Part shown: positions 11,459 through 24,000 of the stretch, piece by piece
Layout: each line of letters starts with the position of its first letter
How positions within the stretch are numbered: the stretch's first letter is position 1
Assembly: GCA_949358305.1 (NCBI GenBank)
Contig: OX442314.1
Coordinates: 45,020,581 to 45,084,580 of the forward strand
DNA: 64,000 bases
From: Strigamia acuminata
Taxonomy: Eukaryota; Arthropoda; Chilopoda; Geophilomorpha; Linotaeniidae
Direction of reading: 5' to 3'
Notes under the pieces: model-generated
Databases searched by the model: none
What the model saw: the letters and a program-made list of their open reading frames with translations, nothing else
What the model was told of the DNA's origin: nothing
Made by a program: the position numbers and the translations under genes

Positions 11459-12417
11459 ATGAAGAGAACACGTGAGGATTACGAATGCAATCTGTGTTAT
11501 TATTCGTGTTCATACGTGTACTTATTGCAACAGCACATGCTTAAACACTCTGGTGAAAAACCGTTCAAATGTCAAATGTGTTCACTTTCATTTCGACTTA
11601 AAACTTACATGACTATCCACATGCGAATTCACACTGGAGAAAAACCCTTCAATGCCATTTGTGTGATTATTCTTGCAAGCATAACAGGGATTTAAGAAAA
11701 CATCTATTAACCCACACAGGAGAAAAACCATTAAAGTGCCATTTGTGTGATTATTCTTCAGCTCGTAGTGGGAATTTAAAGGACCATCTATTAACCCACA
11801 CAGGAGAAAAACCGTTCAAGTGCCATTTCTGTGATTATTCTTGCAATCAAAGTGGGACCTTAAAAACACATTTATTAACCCACACAGGAGAAAAACCATT
11901 CAAGTGCCATTTGTGTGATTATTGTTCGACTCGTAGTGGGCATTTAAGAAGACATCTATTAACCCATACAGGAGAAAAACCATTTAAGTGCCATTTGTGT
12001 GATTATTCCTGCAATGTAAGAGGAAGTTTAAAAAGTCATTTATTAACCCACACGGGAGAAAAACCATTCAAGTGCCATTTGTGCGATTACTCTTCGGCTC
12101 AAAATGGGAACTTAAGAACACATATTTTAACCCACACAGGAGAAAAACCATTCAAGTGCCATTTGTGTGATTATTGTTCGACTCATAGTGGGCATTTAAA
12201 AGACCATCTATTAACTCACACAGGAGAAAAACCGTTCAAGTGCCATTTCTGTGATTATTCTTGCAATCAAAATGGGAACTTAAAAACACATTTATTAACC
12301 CACACAGGAGAAAAACCATTCAAGTGCCATTTGTGTGATTATTCTTGCAACCATAGCGGGCATTTAAGAAGACATCTTTTAATCCATACGGGAGAAAAGC
12401 ATTTTAAGCAGGAATAA
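11459..12417 (+). CDS. C2H2 zinc-finger protein, 11 tandem fingers, with a one-base frameshift
   Basis: From ATG 11459 the product starts MKRTREDYECNLCYYSC. Eleven C-x2-C-x12-H-x3-H fingers follow in an 84-bp unit, joined by THTGEKP linkers. Fingers 4-11 are near copies (FKCHLCDYS...HLLTHTGEKP), typical of a recently expanded DNA-binding array; finger differences sit mainly at helix positions -1, +3 and +6. In finger 3 the sequence TTCAATGCC lacks one G compared with TTCAAGTGCC in its neighbours (between 11652 and 11653). This shifts the frame and gives a stop at 11693-11695, leaving two complete fingers. The remaining nine fingers are open in the next frame to TAA 12415-12417, which overlaps an AATAAA. 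It may be a decaying copy, or a sequencing error. Presumed nuclear DNA-binding factor. Confidence 0.75.
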
Positions 12418-12550
12418 AAATTTAAAAACGTTTGTTTCGTTCATTCTGTATATTTTTCTCTGTTTATTTTTAATGTTAAAACACTTTTACCTGTTTGTAC
12501 TTCACGTTCTTGCATTGTAAATGAAATATAAAAATTCTTCCACATTTATT

Positions 12551-12640
12551 TCAAGTGCCATTTGTGTGATTATTCCTGCAGTGTGAAAGTATTTTAAGCA
12601 GGAATATAAATTTAAAAACGTTTGTTTTATACATTCTGTT
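12551..12640 (+). pseudogene. Duplicated tail of the zinc-finger gene (fragment)
   Basis: This stretch repeats the beginning of a finger (CAAGTGCCATTTGTGTGATT) and then jumps to the gene's tail: GTATTTTAAGCAGGAATA followed by AATTTAAAAACGTTTGTTT, as after the gene's own stop codon. It is a partial duplicate of the last finger plus 3' UTR with an internal deletion, and codes for nothing complete. Confidence 0.7.
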
Positions 12641-13329
12641 TATAATTCTTAAATTCAAATGCTAATTTTTTGTTTTGTTTGTGCATTTCACTTTTTAAAG
12701 TAACATACTTATTACTTTGAATTCTTCAAAAGTAGAATTGTATATTTTTTCCTCGATTTGTTTTCAATTTTAAAACACGTTCTTGCATTGTAAATGAAAT
12801 GTAAAAATTTCTTTCCCTTTCACGGTTTTGTATGTTCTGAATTAAATTTTCAAATGTTCAAGATGATTACATTTAGCTATAGGTGCTCAAATTGATACGG
12901 TATATTTGCAAATATTAATTTTGATGCTTAGGAAAAACATATAAAGTTTAATTTGAACAAATCACTTTCAACCTGCAGCACCGTGCACTTGGTACAGCTC
13001 TCTCACTCTGACCTCGATTCTTCTCGATTTGTACAATATCTCCATTCGGCTCTCTCTGCAAAATGTTCCCCTCGTGGGTCGTATCGGGTATTTGTCGATC
13101 ATTTACGGTTCTTGTGGATCGAATCGTCGTTTACTGTTCTACATCCGTCTGTTCTGTCGTCGTCGTCCGCTTCATTTCCTTCTTTGACTGCGATTAACAC
13201 TATTTTCGTCCTACTTTGAGTTGAATTCGTCCAAATCCACATCGATTTCATCCGGTTTTGTCAGGTTCTGGCACTCATTCGGTCGGCTTCTCCACTTCGG
13301 TGATGGTGCTTTGTTTCGGTCGTCATCAT
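12641..13329. other. Intergenic stretch without recognisable gene
   Basis: AT-rich up to about 12950, then a more mixed segment with an 88-codon open frame (12953-13219) that has no recognisable similarity or gene-like context. I do not support it as a gene. Confidence 0.4.
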
Positions 13330-13620
13330 GATTGTAAACTTCGTAAATCTTCGTAAATCTTGTCTAGAACTTCGTAAATCTTGTCAAGAACTTCGTAAAT
13401 CTTGTCAAGAACTTCGTAAATCTTGTCAAGAACTTCGTAAATCTTGTCAAGAACTTCGTAAATCTTGTCAAGAACTTCGTAAATCTTGTCAAGAACTTCG
13501 TAAATCTTGTCAAGAACTTCGTAAATCTTGTCAAGAACTTCGTAAATCTTGTCAAGAACTTCGTAAATCTTGTCAAGAACTTCGTAAATCTTGTCAAGAA
13601 CTTCGTAAATCTCGTCAAAT
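13330..13620. repeat. 21-bp minisatellite (about 13 copies)
   Basis: The unit reads AACTTCGTAAATCTTGTCAA plus G and repeats with almost no variation. Because 21 is divisible by three, several frames stay open (for example EVLDKIY repeats on the minus strand), but these are repeat artefacts. It lies between two convergent genes, downstream of the Dscam-like gene's 3' end. Confidence 0.95.
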
Positions 13621-13684
13621 ATCAGATGTAAATTCACCTGTGTGTCTTATCTAATTGTGAATAATTAATAACTTTTCATTTGCT

Positions 13685-13690
13685 TTTATT
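13685..13690 (-). promoter_or_regulatory. Candidate polyadenylation signal of the Dscam-like gene
   Basis: AATAAA on the minus strand about 260 bp after the stop codon at 13952-13954, and before the minisatellite. Position fits a 3' UTR end. Confidence 0.4.
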
Positions 13691-13951
13691 ATTAACAAAG
13701 ACGGTGTACTACATACAGTAGTTAAAAGTAAAAAAATTGTTAGAAAAAATTTAAACTAACATAGAATACTCCATCATACAAATTCACAGCACAGTCTAAA
13801 CATACAGTCTAAACTTACAGACAATAAATAGTCGAGTTTTGAAAATTCCATTATTTGGGCACTATGCACACATTTTTCTATTAATTTCTAAAACAGCTAG
13901 AAATACCATTACTAAATTCCATTTATGAATTGTCCAGTTGAGAGAGGATTT

Positions 13952-15078
13952 TTACTGCCCATTATCATCTTTTCCATCCAAGAATGATTCTTGGTTTGCA
14001 TTCTTTTGAGCTTTGTCTTTAGCAGCTGCCACCGCTTCTTCGGCCAACGACAGAAAACTGAATGTCGTTTCAACAGCGCTAGAAAAAACAACAGAAATAT
14101 TAAATCTGAAAAACAAATCAACTAAAACTGCATACAAACCCTTGCGTTGGGAGAGGTGGTGGCGGTGGAGGAGGAAGGGCCACACCATCCATCTTGTTTT
14201 TAACTTGGTAAACCGCGTTCCCTCCATAGCAATCGGGCATTGGTGGAGCGGTAGCAAAATCCTGGTTTTGTCCATGAAGATGGAGAAATTCGACATTGGC
14301 TAACATTATTGAAAGATTATTAGGTTGTACTTGAAAGAGTAGGCAATTATTTACTTAGTCCTTCCGGAGGGATGCTGGCATGACCCTGTGGATAGAAGGG
14401 GACGGTCTGTAATATATTTTAAACACTAGACATTAAAAAGAATTGTCATTGATGGTTTAAAATACCGTAGCGCTGAAACCCATCATCGGATGATTTGCAT
14501 TGAACATTGCGAGTTCTTCCTCTTGGTAATGATCAGAGAGGTGACCGGTGGCATAAGGAGCTACATCTCCTTTTCTCACTTAAGGATATAAAAAACAGTA
14601 AATTAATGCCCCAATCACAATACCGGCCCAACGATACAAAGAGGGTTACTAAGGATGTCTCAAAAGTACCACAAAATCTGAAATTCAAGATTGACTACTG
14701 CAATCAAACTTCGCGAATTGAGACAAAATTAATTGAAAACACAATTATCTCGAGAACGAAAGCTCGGATTGTCAAAAACTAAACGCCAAACGAAAGAGCG
14801 GAAAAGACTGCACCAGAAACGTTAATTAAACAACACTGCCCACAACTAATAATTAATATATATTTAATTGAAAAATGTATATATATTTTTAGACACCCTT
14901 GGTGACCTTCCTTGTATTGTCGGGCTGGTTTTATTTGGACCATCCAGTATAATGTAGTTTTTACGTGAATTGTAGAAGTCTCTTCTCATTGTAGATTTTC
15001 CTGCGTAACTGCAACTCCCGTTGTAAGTTGAGTCGCTTCCACATTCCGATTGCGGAATACCGTTAAAGAATTTTGGAC
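13952..15078 (-). CDS. Dscam: Dscam-like gene: cytoplasmic tail exons
   Basis: Five exons: 15078-14907 ([20 protein letters not shown]), 14574-14466 ([20 protein letters not shown]), about 14414-14356 ([17 protein letters not shown]), 14299-14140 and 14078-13952. The fourth contains [11 protein letters not shown], a poly-proline stretch able to bind SH3 or EVH1 domains; Dscam tails are known to recruit the SH2/SH3 adaptor Dock/Nck. The last exon ends [12 protein letters not shown] and a TAA at 13952-13954. All junctions are in phase with GT-AG sites. The tail is short, about 190 residues. Whether alternative tail exons exist cannot be judged. Confidence 0.8.
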
Positions 15079-18000
15079 CTTAAACGGAAGAATAAAAATG
15101 GCAGAGTCTACAGTGGGAAAAAAAAGTAAATTTCCAAGCATTTCCAAGTTGAAAATTAAAATGGAAAATTTGAATTTACTACTCCGAGAAAATTCGATGA
15201 AAATATGTTGTAAATATTTATATTTTTCTAAACTTTTGAAAATTAGTCGTAAATCCTAGAGATGAAAGCTGATATTTCCAATAAGTTGTAAATTTGTTGT
15301 TTGAAATATTACATAGCAAAAATACTTTCGTTCAAAATAAATAAGTAAAGATGGGTTACGCTTACCTGACCTTCGTCTGCGCTTGTTTTTGGCTTTTGCG
15401 CTTTGGTTGCACATCCATAAAATTACAATAAGAAGAATCACAACCAATGAGCCCGTAATAACGGCAATTATGTGTTTGAGTTCAAATTTGAATGCGATTG
15501 GTGTTTTACCGGCATCATCGGACATTATTTCAGGCATTATAGTTCCTAAAAAATTCGGTTGTATTTTTATTAATAAATTTCTGTATATATTTTTATTTAT
15601 TTTTTTGCATCGTACCACCATCAAGAGTCAAAGTGGCAAACGTATATTCGGCTGCAGCGGTCCCGGCACTGCTGTGCGTGATCATTCTCAAATTGTACCA
15701 AGTTGCTGGTGACAAGTCGGGCAGAACAACCTTCTGCGAGTCTGGCTTCACATCGTCGGATAAAAGACTCCATTGAACCGCAGTGCGAGTTTTATATTCA
15801 ATTACAAAGTATTTGATGGGGCATTTGTCGACCAACCACGAATTCAGATTGAGGGTAACGAAAGACGACCTCGCATCAATCAGTGACGATTTGGCTGGAG
15901 AAATAGGAACTAAAAAACATTAAAAATAAAAATAAAAATCTTCATTTGTATTTTAGGCCTCGAATATTTTCCTTTTTATTACCGCTGCCTTTTGTTCCTG
16001 TCGGCATCACCCGTGTTGCTTTTCCTCGTCCTAACTTGTTGAATGCGACCATGTACAACTGGTATTTGGTGCCACAATGCAAACCGTCCAAATGGTAGAA
16101 ATTAACGGCGCCATCTAAATCGACCGTGTCCCAATCACTTTGCTCGTGCTTATAAAACAATATGTATCCTAGTATCGGACTGCCGCCATTTCTATCGACA
16201 TTCCATTGTACGTCAATAGACGTCGTCGTGACCAATGAAATTTCAACAAATGGAATTCCAGGAGGCGCTGCAAGTACGCGGACGATTATTAATGTCGAAT
16301 TGAGGAGTTTTTGTGTTCTGTACAGTACGTACATTGAATGGTTAGGTCGTAAGTGATGTAATCTTGTCCGTGGTCATTCCTGACGTGACAAGTGTAATTA
16401 TCAGTGTCCTGTTCGTCGGCATTCTTGAGCAGGAGAGATCCGTCGGCCAGGCCGGTGTATTTGTTGATAGTCAAATCCAGAACATTTCCACTCCCAAAAA
16501 AAGTGAACAACGTAAATTAAAAGGACAGTAATATTAGTTGCAAATGTTTCTTACTCATCCATTCCTGTTGTGGGTGCGGCATTCCAACTCTTTTACAAGG
16601 CAACAACACGTCGTCTCCTAGAGTGGCAACAAGCGTCTTTCCAAATCCTGCAATTCTTGCTGCATCTGCAACGAAGACACAAATTGCTCCACCAAATCTC
16701 AGGGACAGTCTTTCTTAAAGTTGTGACTGGTATGGTCTTCTCCATGGCAGCCTGGGGACTGGTTACCTTGGGGTGGGACGCATGCTCACATAAATAAGAC
16801 AAGGAACGCCAGATTGTTGGGTTGTTGGCCTTTAATCCATTGTTTAGGAGTTGGAGACTTCCGTCTACCAGCGTGCTGGCAGTGCCGCGCAGGCTCGCCA
16901 CACCTGCAACCGACCCGTCAGACACAGGAAAGGAGCCCCATGTATAACATGGCCGGTCAAACATAACCATTACTGTTGTACTCACCTGCAAGGCCCATGC
17001 AACAGCTCATGGAGGCTGTAGTGAATCCATCATCACATTACCGAGCGTCACAGTGGTGAATTGGGAGGAGAGCAGAGTCAGCTCAGGGCACGACTGCTCT
17101 TACTGGCTTCAGGACCTTACTTCACACTTGGTTGAGACCCAGCGCTCTTCTCTCTACTCTCCACACCCCTCAGCTCCCTCCTTCCCTATACTGGGTCATA
17201 CCACTCCGCGAGGAGGGATGACCTTAGCGCCATTGGGCGGTGTGTGGTTCTGACGCTGGTCATCCTTGGGTGGCCAAACGGTTACAAAGTCATGCGCACA
17301 TGGGAACTGTTTCCATCTTTCATTACCTCTCTGTGTGTGACGGGTCGGTGGCTGTGCGGCGAGCCCAAGAGGCACGGCTAGCACGTGGGTCACAAATTTT
17401 AATAATTAATTATGAGCCAGACTGTCCCTTTTATTCTACTTACGCGATTTATTGTTTGGGGACTGTGAAACAACTCGACTGCTTGGCCCTTCGCCGATTG
17501 ATGTCGAGGCAGTTATTTTGAATTGGTAGGTCTCGCTTTGTTTCAAGTTGGTTATTTCGTAGTTGGTTGCATTTCCGTGGACTGGAATCCTGTTGGTTTT
17601 CTCCTGTGTGAAACAAGTGCAGATAACATTGAAAGAACGCCAATTCATCATTATCGTGTAAGCGTTACCTCGTTAATTGCCCCCGATTGCTTTACGTAAA
17701 CTGTATAGTGTGTTATAAGACCGTTGGGATGTGTTGGTTCTTTCCACGCAATTAGAACTGATTGTGAGGAAACTGGGAACACTTTTATATCGGACGGCGC
17801 ACCTGGAACTGATATAAGCGACATGAGTTTTCGTGGGGAATCGGGTTTTGGCCGGTATAATTACTGTCTTGGAATGTTTTGCAGAATATTGGTTCACTTT
17901 TCACTCCGTCTCCTCTTCGAGTTGTGGCCAAGACTTGCACGCTGTAGTTTGTGAACTTCTCCAAACTCAGCAGTGTTATTTTAGTGGACGAATTCGATGC

Positions 18001-21000
18001 TTGAACATCCGGCACACTGGTTTCTACTATGGAAGTAAAGAGTTACTATACTGTTTTACACCAAGCGTGTCATAAAAGCTCAATGGCCGCTGTCACATGA
18101 GGTCTGAAGTCTGAACTAGGAGTGGCTGTTAACAGCCATTGCATTGGGAAATGCACAAATCCCCTAAACGACTGAATAAAGCTATTATACATATAAGAAT
18201 AACCTCGTGTCTTGTGTATTTCATGGACTATTCTTATCGTGTGTGTTGCGTCCAGCACCTCGAGGCCCTCCCCTGTCCATGTGGCATCCATCCAAACACT
18301 CACCTTTGGAGTATTTTGGGCACTTACTTTGATCCGTGACTGGTTTGTACATCACTTTAAACCCTTGCAGTACTCCGTGAATGCTTGCTAGAGGTGGTGG
18401 TTGCCAGGTAACGTGCAAGCTTTGTGATGATAGAACCGAACATTTAACCTCTTGAGGTGGTTTAGTTGGAACTAGAAGATAAATTATTGTCGATTTATTT
18501 AAAGTCACAGTGCAGTAACTACACTCTGGATAAATACAAAAATTCTACAGATAGGTTATGACTTAAGAGCCTCACTGCTTTCAGAAGTAACAGCAATGAC
18601 TTGTTTCGACAGCGGTCCTTTTCCGCCGTCATTGAAAGCCTGTACAACGACGCTGTATTGGGTGAACTTGTGAAGACCGTTGATGGGCAACGAAAGAGTT
18701 GCCGTGTAATCCTCCGGAACTTCCAACACACGGAACTGATAAGCGCTTGACGAGCTCGCAATTTTGTAACCAATGTTGTATCCTTTTATGATGCCGTTTC
18801 TCAGTTGCGGATGAGGTGCCTGGAGTTGAAATAGTCAATTGTCATTGTCGGTGAATGTTTTTTATTAGAGAGGTTCTGCCAGGCGTTAGACTGGAACGGC
18901 AACTTGAAGAATTAGCTCCGCCCACCCGTTGCCATTGTTTTCACTAGTTCTTCAACGACGTCTGGACCCGCCATTACACGCAATAGCCAAACAGGTTCTT
19001 CGAAATTACATCACTAAGACAAATAACCTTGTTTTTAGTATTCAATAAAGAGCGTAACACGTGTAACAACAAAGCCTACGCGCTCACTACACAAACAGTG
19101 ATGATGACCTTTCGGCTTTCCAGGCGTCAGCCGTTCCCGTCTAAAGCCTGGCAGAACCTCTATATTATAGGTCTTTACCTCCCATGACACTTTTAAGCTA
19201 TTGGAATCGGTTGCAATGATGTTTACATTTAATGGTGGTCCACCGGGTGCTGCAAAGGTACGAAACTGGATGATTGGTAACCCGAGACTTTATTTATTTA
19301 CCTTGATCTGGCATTGACACATCGATTTGTTTACTTGGTGCACCTAAGCCGATATCGTTGCTAGCAATTATTCGGACGTGGTAGTTGGCTGATGGCTTTA
19401 AGTTGCTGATTGCTGACTGTAGTTTGTGACCTGGAAGTGTGAGATTTCTAACTCCGGATTCCCATTTATCTGAAATGATTTTATTTTCAGATTTTAATTT
19501 ACTTGTTAGTCTATATAAATTGGGTTTTGATTTTTTTTCTTTCCACCTGATGTAAGTTTATACTGCAAAATGTATTTATTGATGGGGATGTTGCCAGTAA
19601 ATGGTGCTGTCCATTCCACAACGACAGTTCGGTTTGTTGCTTCGATTACTCGCGCATCTTCCGGAGGATCTGGTTTCTCTAGTTGTGGATAATTTATTGT
19701 GTTAAAAAATGATCAATGAGTTGGTGTGATCAATTTCTCTGTAATATCCTTTGAAAATTTGCCATATACCCTTATGGTTAAAAAAATATTAAAATTATAT
19801 TGTGTGGCGGTCGGTCACCTCATGGCCAGGGGAGGACCGTGGGGCGTTGTAACACCATTCACGATGTTTGGGATTGATAGTCTTTATTGCCATGGTTGTC
19901 TAGAGGTTGTGTATCCACCGTGTTATACATATACAGTATAGCCTATGTTGGGTTTCAGCAATCCAACCCAGACCACATGACCGGGTGGGCGAAGACCACA
20001 TGGGCAGTGTGTTCGGAATAACTTTGCCCTGCCGTCCATTGCAGCATGGCCAACAAGTTGATCAAGCCTCTGCGGACTTGAGCACAACTTCGCCTCGTAT
20101 TGCCTTTGCTCGTCATCTCGGAAGTACGACCAGTCACACTCATGACCGGAGTTGTGTCGCCTGCGGCAGTCTTGCCACAGACAAACACCTTGCAGAATCC
20201 TCTGTTCTTATCGGCTGCAATGGGAATACAGCTCCGTTGTGTGGCAAGAGCTCCTGAAAATCATCATGGTAATATCACCAATACCGACTGGTTACATGCT
20301 TAACGTTTTGGAATATGCAATATATTGAAATAAATATTTTTGAACCACAAGAGATAGGCATTTTATGTAGTCAAACCAAGAACTATCAGGCTAAATGTTG
20401 CATTTTCTGATCCATACGAGTTTTCAGCACTGCATATGAAAGACGTCGAGTCTTTTCTTTTAGCTTTCTTTATGGCAAATTCAGATGTTACACTCCTGGT
20501 GTCGTTAGATTGCTTGACTACATAGCTGTTTAAAAAGTTTTATTGAAGGGGTTAGATTGGTTTATTTATTGAAAATTCTCAAATCATTTCACATACTCGT
20601 TGCTATCACTATTCGGATCAAACGCTCGCCCATTGATGTGCCACATAAACGTCATTGGTCGATCGCCGTGCGCAACACACTTGAAGTGAACCGAATCACC
20701 TTTTTGGACCGTGTTATTTTGAATTTTTTTGTGCAGTTGAGGAGGAACTGCTGAAAGGTAAACTATATAAGACCAATCCTGAGATGACGTGCAATTTTTT
20801 TCGTACTTACAACTAATGGAGAGGAGAGCAACTTCGCTAATACTACCAATTGTGTTTTCGGACGAGCAAAAGTAATAACCAGCGTGGTTTAAATTTACGA
20901 TTTCAATATGAAGCGAACCATTGGTTAGAAGCTGGAAACCGTTTCCGTTTTCAACTGTGTTTTTCCTGCCTCTGGCATCCGAGCCTGAATCATTAAAAAC

Positions 21001-24000
21001 AAAGAGTTATTGGATTTCTAAGGTCGTTTGTTGTAAAAAACCTAACCTTCTACTTTGTACCAAGTTGTAATGGGTTTTGGAAATCCGGTAGTTTCACAAG
21101 GCATCATAGCTGAACTTCCAATTGGTACTTTGGTATCGATGGGTCGAGTGATCCATTTTGGTAATTCTATAGTAAAAAAAATGAATGTTTTATTTTGCAT
21201 TGAAAGGTGTCAATAGGATGGACTAAACATTAGGCGCATTAGTCGTTGGGCATCAGGCGTCAATCGCATTAGTAACCTTACAACGTCGGTACATCGAATG
21301 CAATTCTGGTGGTTTGGTCTATTTTTTTGTACCACTACACAAGTGAAATGGCTCGGCCAATGGGAAAAAGGCCAACCTTGTAGTGGGCCAGACTGCCTAA
21401 TGTGCCTAACGTTTTTGCCCATCCCTGCCAATAGCTCCTACAAAGTTATTTCACGGGTAATTTATCAATTCAATGTTTATTACAGATTTTTAAAATTTCT
21501 CCAGTCCCAGTTACAAACTACTCTAATTAGCAATAGAATTAATTGGATTGGTACAGAGTTGCTTTACTTAATTATATTTCATACTTATTACTCGAACATA
21601 TAATTTACCATTAACTGTTATCGATGCAACAAATGTGTCAGTTCCAGCCATGTTTTTAGCAACACATGTGTAATTGCCATCATGTTTCTTAGTCACTGGG
21701 TCAATTGACAGGACACTGGAGTAATCGTCTAAATTATGCACACTAACAGAAGGTTGTTGGGAAGCAATTTTATCGTCTTTCAGCCAGGATATATTCAACG
21801 GAAGGTCTCCGCGGCTGACTACACAAGACACACGAACTAACATGCCCTCGAGTAAATGTCCATCTTGGAATGTAAATGGAACAATTTTTGGAGGGACTGC
21901 AAATTACAAGAAAAGAGAATACTAATCACTTGATTGTCATTACCATTGACAACAAGGATTGCCATCGAACTGGCTGAAGCAGCGGAGTTTGTCGCCATGC
22001 AAGTGTAGTTGCCGCTGTGAGTTTGTTGCACTTTCTCTATGGTTAGCATGCTGGAAAATTGATCAACTTGTCGCACGTTAACACCCTCGAGATCGGCTAA
22101 CGGTTGGTTATCTTTCAGCCATTTTATGGCAATTGGAAGGTCTCCCTGATAGACCACGCAAGAAACTCTCGCGAAAACTACTTCGAATAACTGATCGTCT
22201 TGGAAGGAGAACGGAATGATCTTTGGGGCGGCTGAAATCAATTCAATCAGTTTTTCATTAGCAATTACCATTAACTATCAAGGTGGCAGTGAATTGAGAA
22301 CTGGTAGCACGATTAGTAGCCACACAGGTGTAGTTTCCAGTGTGGCCTCGTGAGACACTGTGGATGGAGAGGATTGAGTAGTTATCGACAACTCGAGAAA
22401 CTTGGATATCATTCTCCTGTATCGCCATTCCATCTTTCAACCAAGTAAAAGTGACAGGAGCATCTCCTTCAATCAGCCCACACATAACCCTCGCTTGCCT
22501 GCCTTCCACCACAGATTTGTCTTGAAACGAGAAGGGAATAATCCTGGGCGCAACTGGAAAAGAAACCCTCAAAAAAATTAAATCAACGAATGATTAATTA
22601 CCGTGAACCAGAAGTTGCGCCGTGTGGCTGACAGTCATCGCCCGATTCGATACAACGCAGGTGTAATTTCCCGTATGGACGGAAGACACACTTTCAATGC
22701 TCAGAGAGTTTGCGTATTTGTCATATTGCTGCGTTAACACATCTGTTGACGGCGCGGAGATCGGGCGATCGTCTTTTAACCAGCGAAATGTTAACGGCGG
22801 ATCTCCTTGGCTCACAGCGCAAGTGATATGTGCACGCATTCCTTTGTAGAATTGATCATCCACAAAGGCAAAGGGAATAATCTTTGGAGGAACTGCAAGG
22901 CAAAAGACGGATAAGAAAACCATTACCATTGACATTTAGTACGGCTGAATGTTCCACAGTTATGGCCGCATTTTTTGCTTTGCAAGTATAGTTGCCGTTA
23001 TGTTTGGGAGTTACTTGTCCTATATTTAGGATGCTTGAAAATTCATCAATCGGTTGAATTTTAATGTCTAATTCATTTGGAATTTCAGCATTGTCTTTCA
23101 GCCATTGAATCGTGATGGGTGAGTCGCCCTCACTCACGACACATTGAAGTCTAGCTCTCATGCCTTCCCGTAGTAAGTCTTCTTGAAATGAAAATGGCAT
23201 AATCTTTGGAGCAACTGAAAAATGTATTGATAACGGTCCCAAGTGTTGTTCTATTTCACTTACAAATCCTCTCATTAGGCCCGACACTGTTAACAGCCCA
23301 GGTAGAAATTAGAGACAAGTGAACATGCTAAATACAGTATATTCATTTCCACAGCTTTCATTGCAAGTCAAAACTTGAATCTATTGTTGCTAAAGGGATA
23401 GTCTCTCTTATCTTGAAATAGTGGTTTTGTTGAAGATGTAGTCTAGTAAACAATTGCATGTGCTCTTCTATTTTGCTCTTCCTTTGTGACCATGTGGTCA
23501 CTGACCTAACCCACTACTACTACAGACCAGGAGGGAGTAAATTGGAGGAAACTATCACAACTGATCCATAATGTATCTTAAGAACTAGGGTTCAAGGCCA
23601 AGGGGAGACACACAAGAAAACACATCTGAGCTATGTGAATTCAAGTCCTTTACTGAATTAACAATACATAATTTGATAATAAAGAAAACTTATAATAAAG
23701 AAACCACTTAATCATGACAGCAAAGCATTCTTACAACAATAGCACATGCAAGAAAAAGCTTAAACTAGTCTTAACATGGGAACACTGGAAAAATATGAAA
23801 TATTACAGAAAATAGAGAAACAACATTGGAAATTCAGAAATTTCACAAAAAGATAGCAATAATTACATAATAATAGATATTGTACTTTAGCGATTAAGAG
23901 TCGCCCTCGAATTGTAACCGCCCTCAAATAAGAGCCGCGACCGAGAGAGGCGATTTGATATAAGAGCCGCCTTCGAATAATAGCCACGGCTATATACGTT

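Noticed and set aside
12953-13219. 88-codon ORF between the zinc-finger and Dscam-like genes
   Set aside because: Starts on a non-ATG codon, has no similarity and no splice context.
13326-13654. EVLDKIY / ELRKSCQ repeat proteins
   Set aside because: Direct translation of a 21-bp minisatellite; all frames repeat and none has gene context.
21609-23214. Five constitutive extra Ig domains
   Set aside because: Possible in principle because all exons are phase 1-1, but the sub-50-nt introns and the canonical Dscam domain order on both sides favour alternative Ig7 exons. RNA data would decide.
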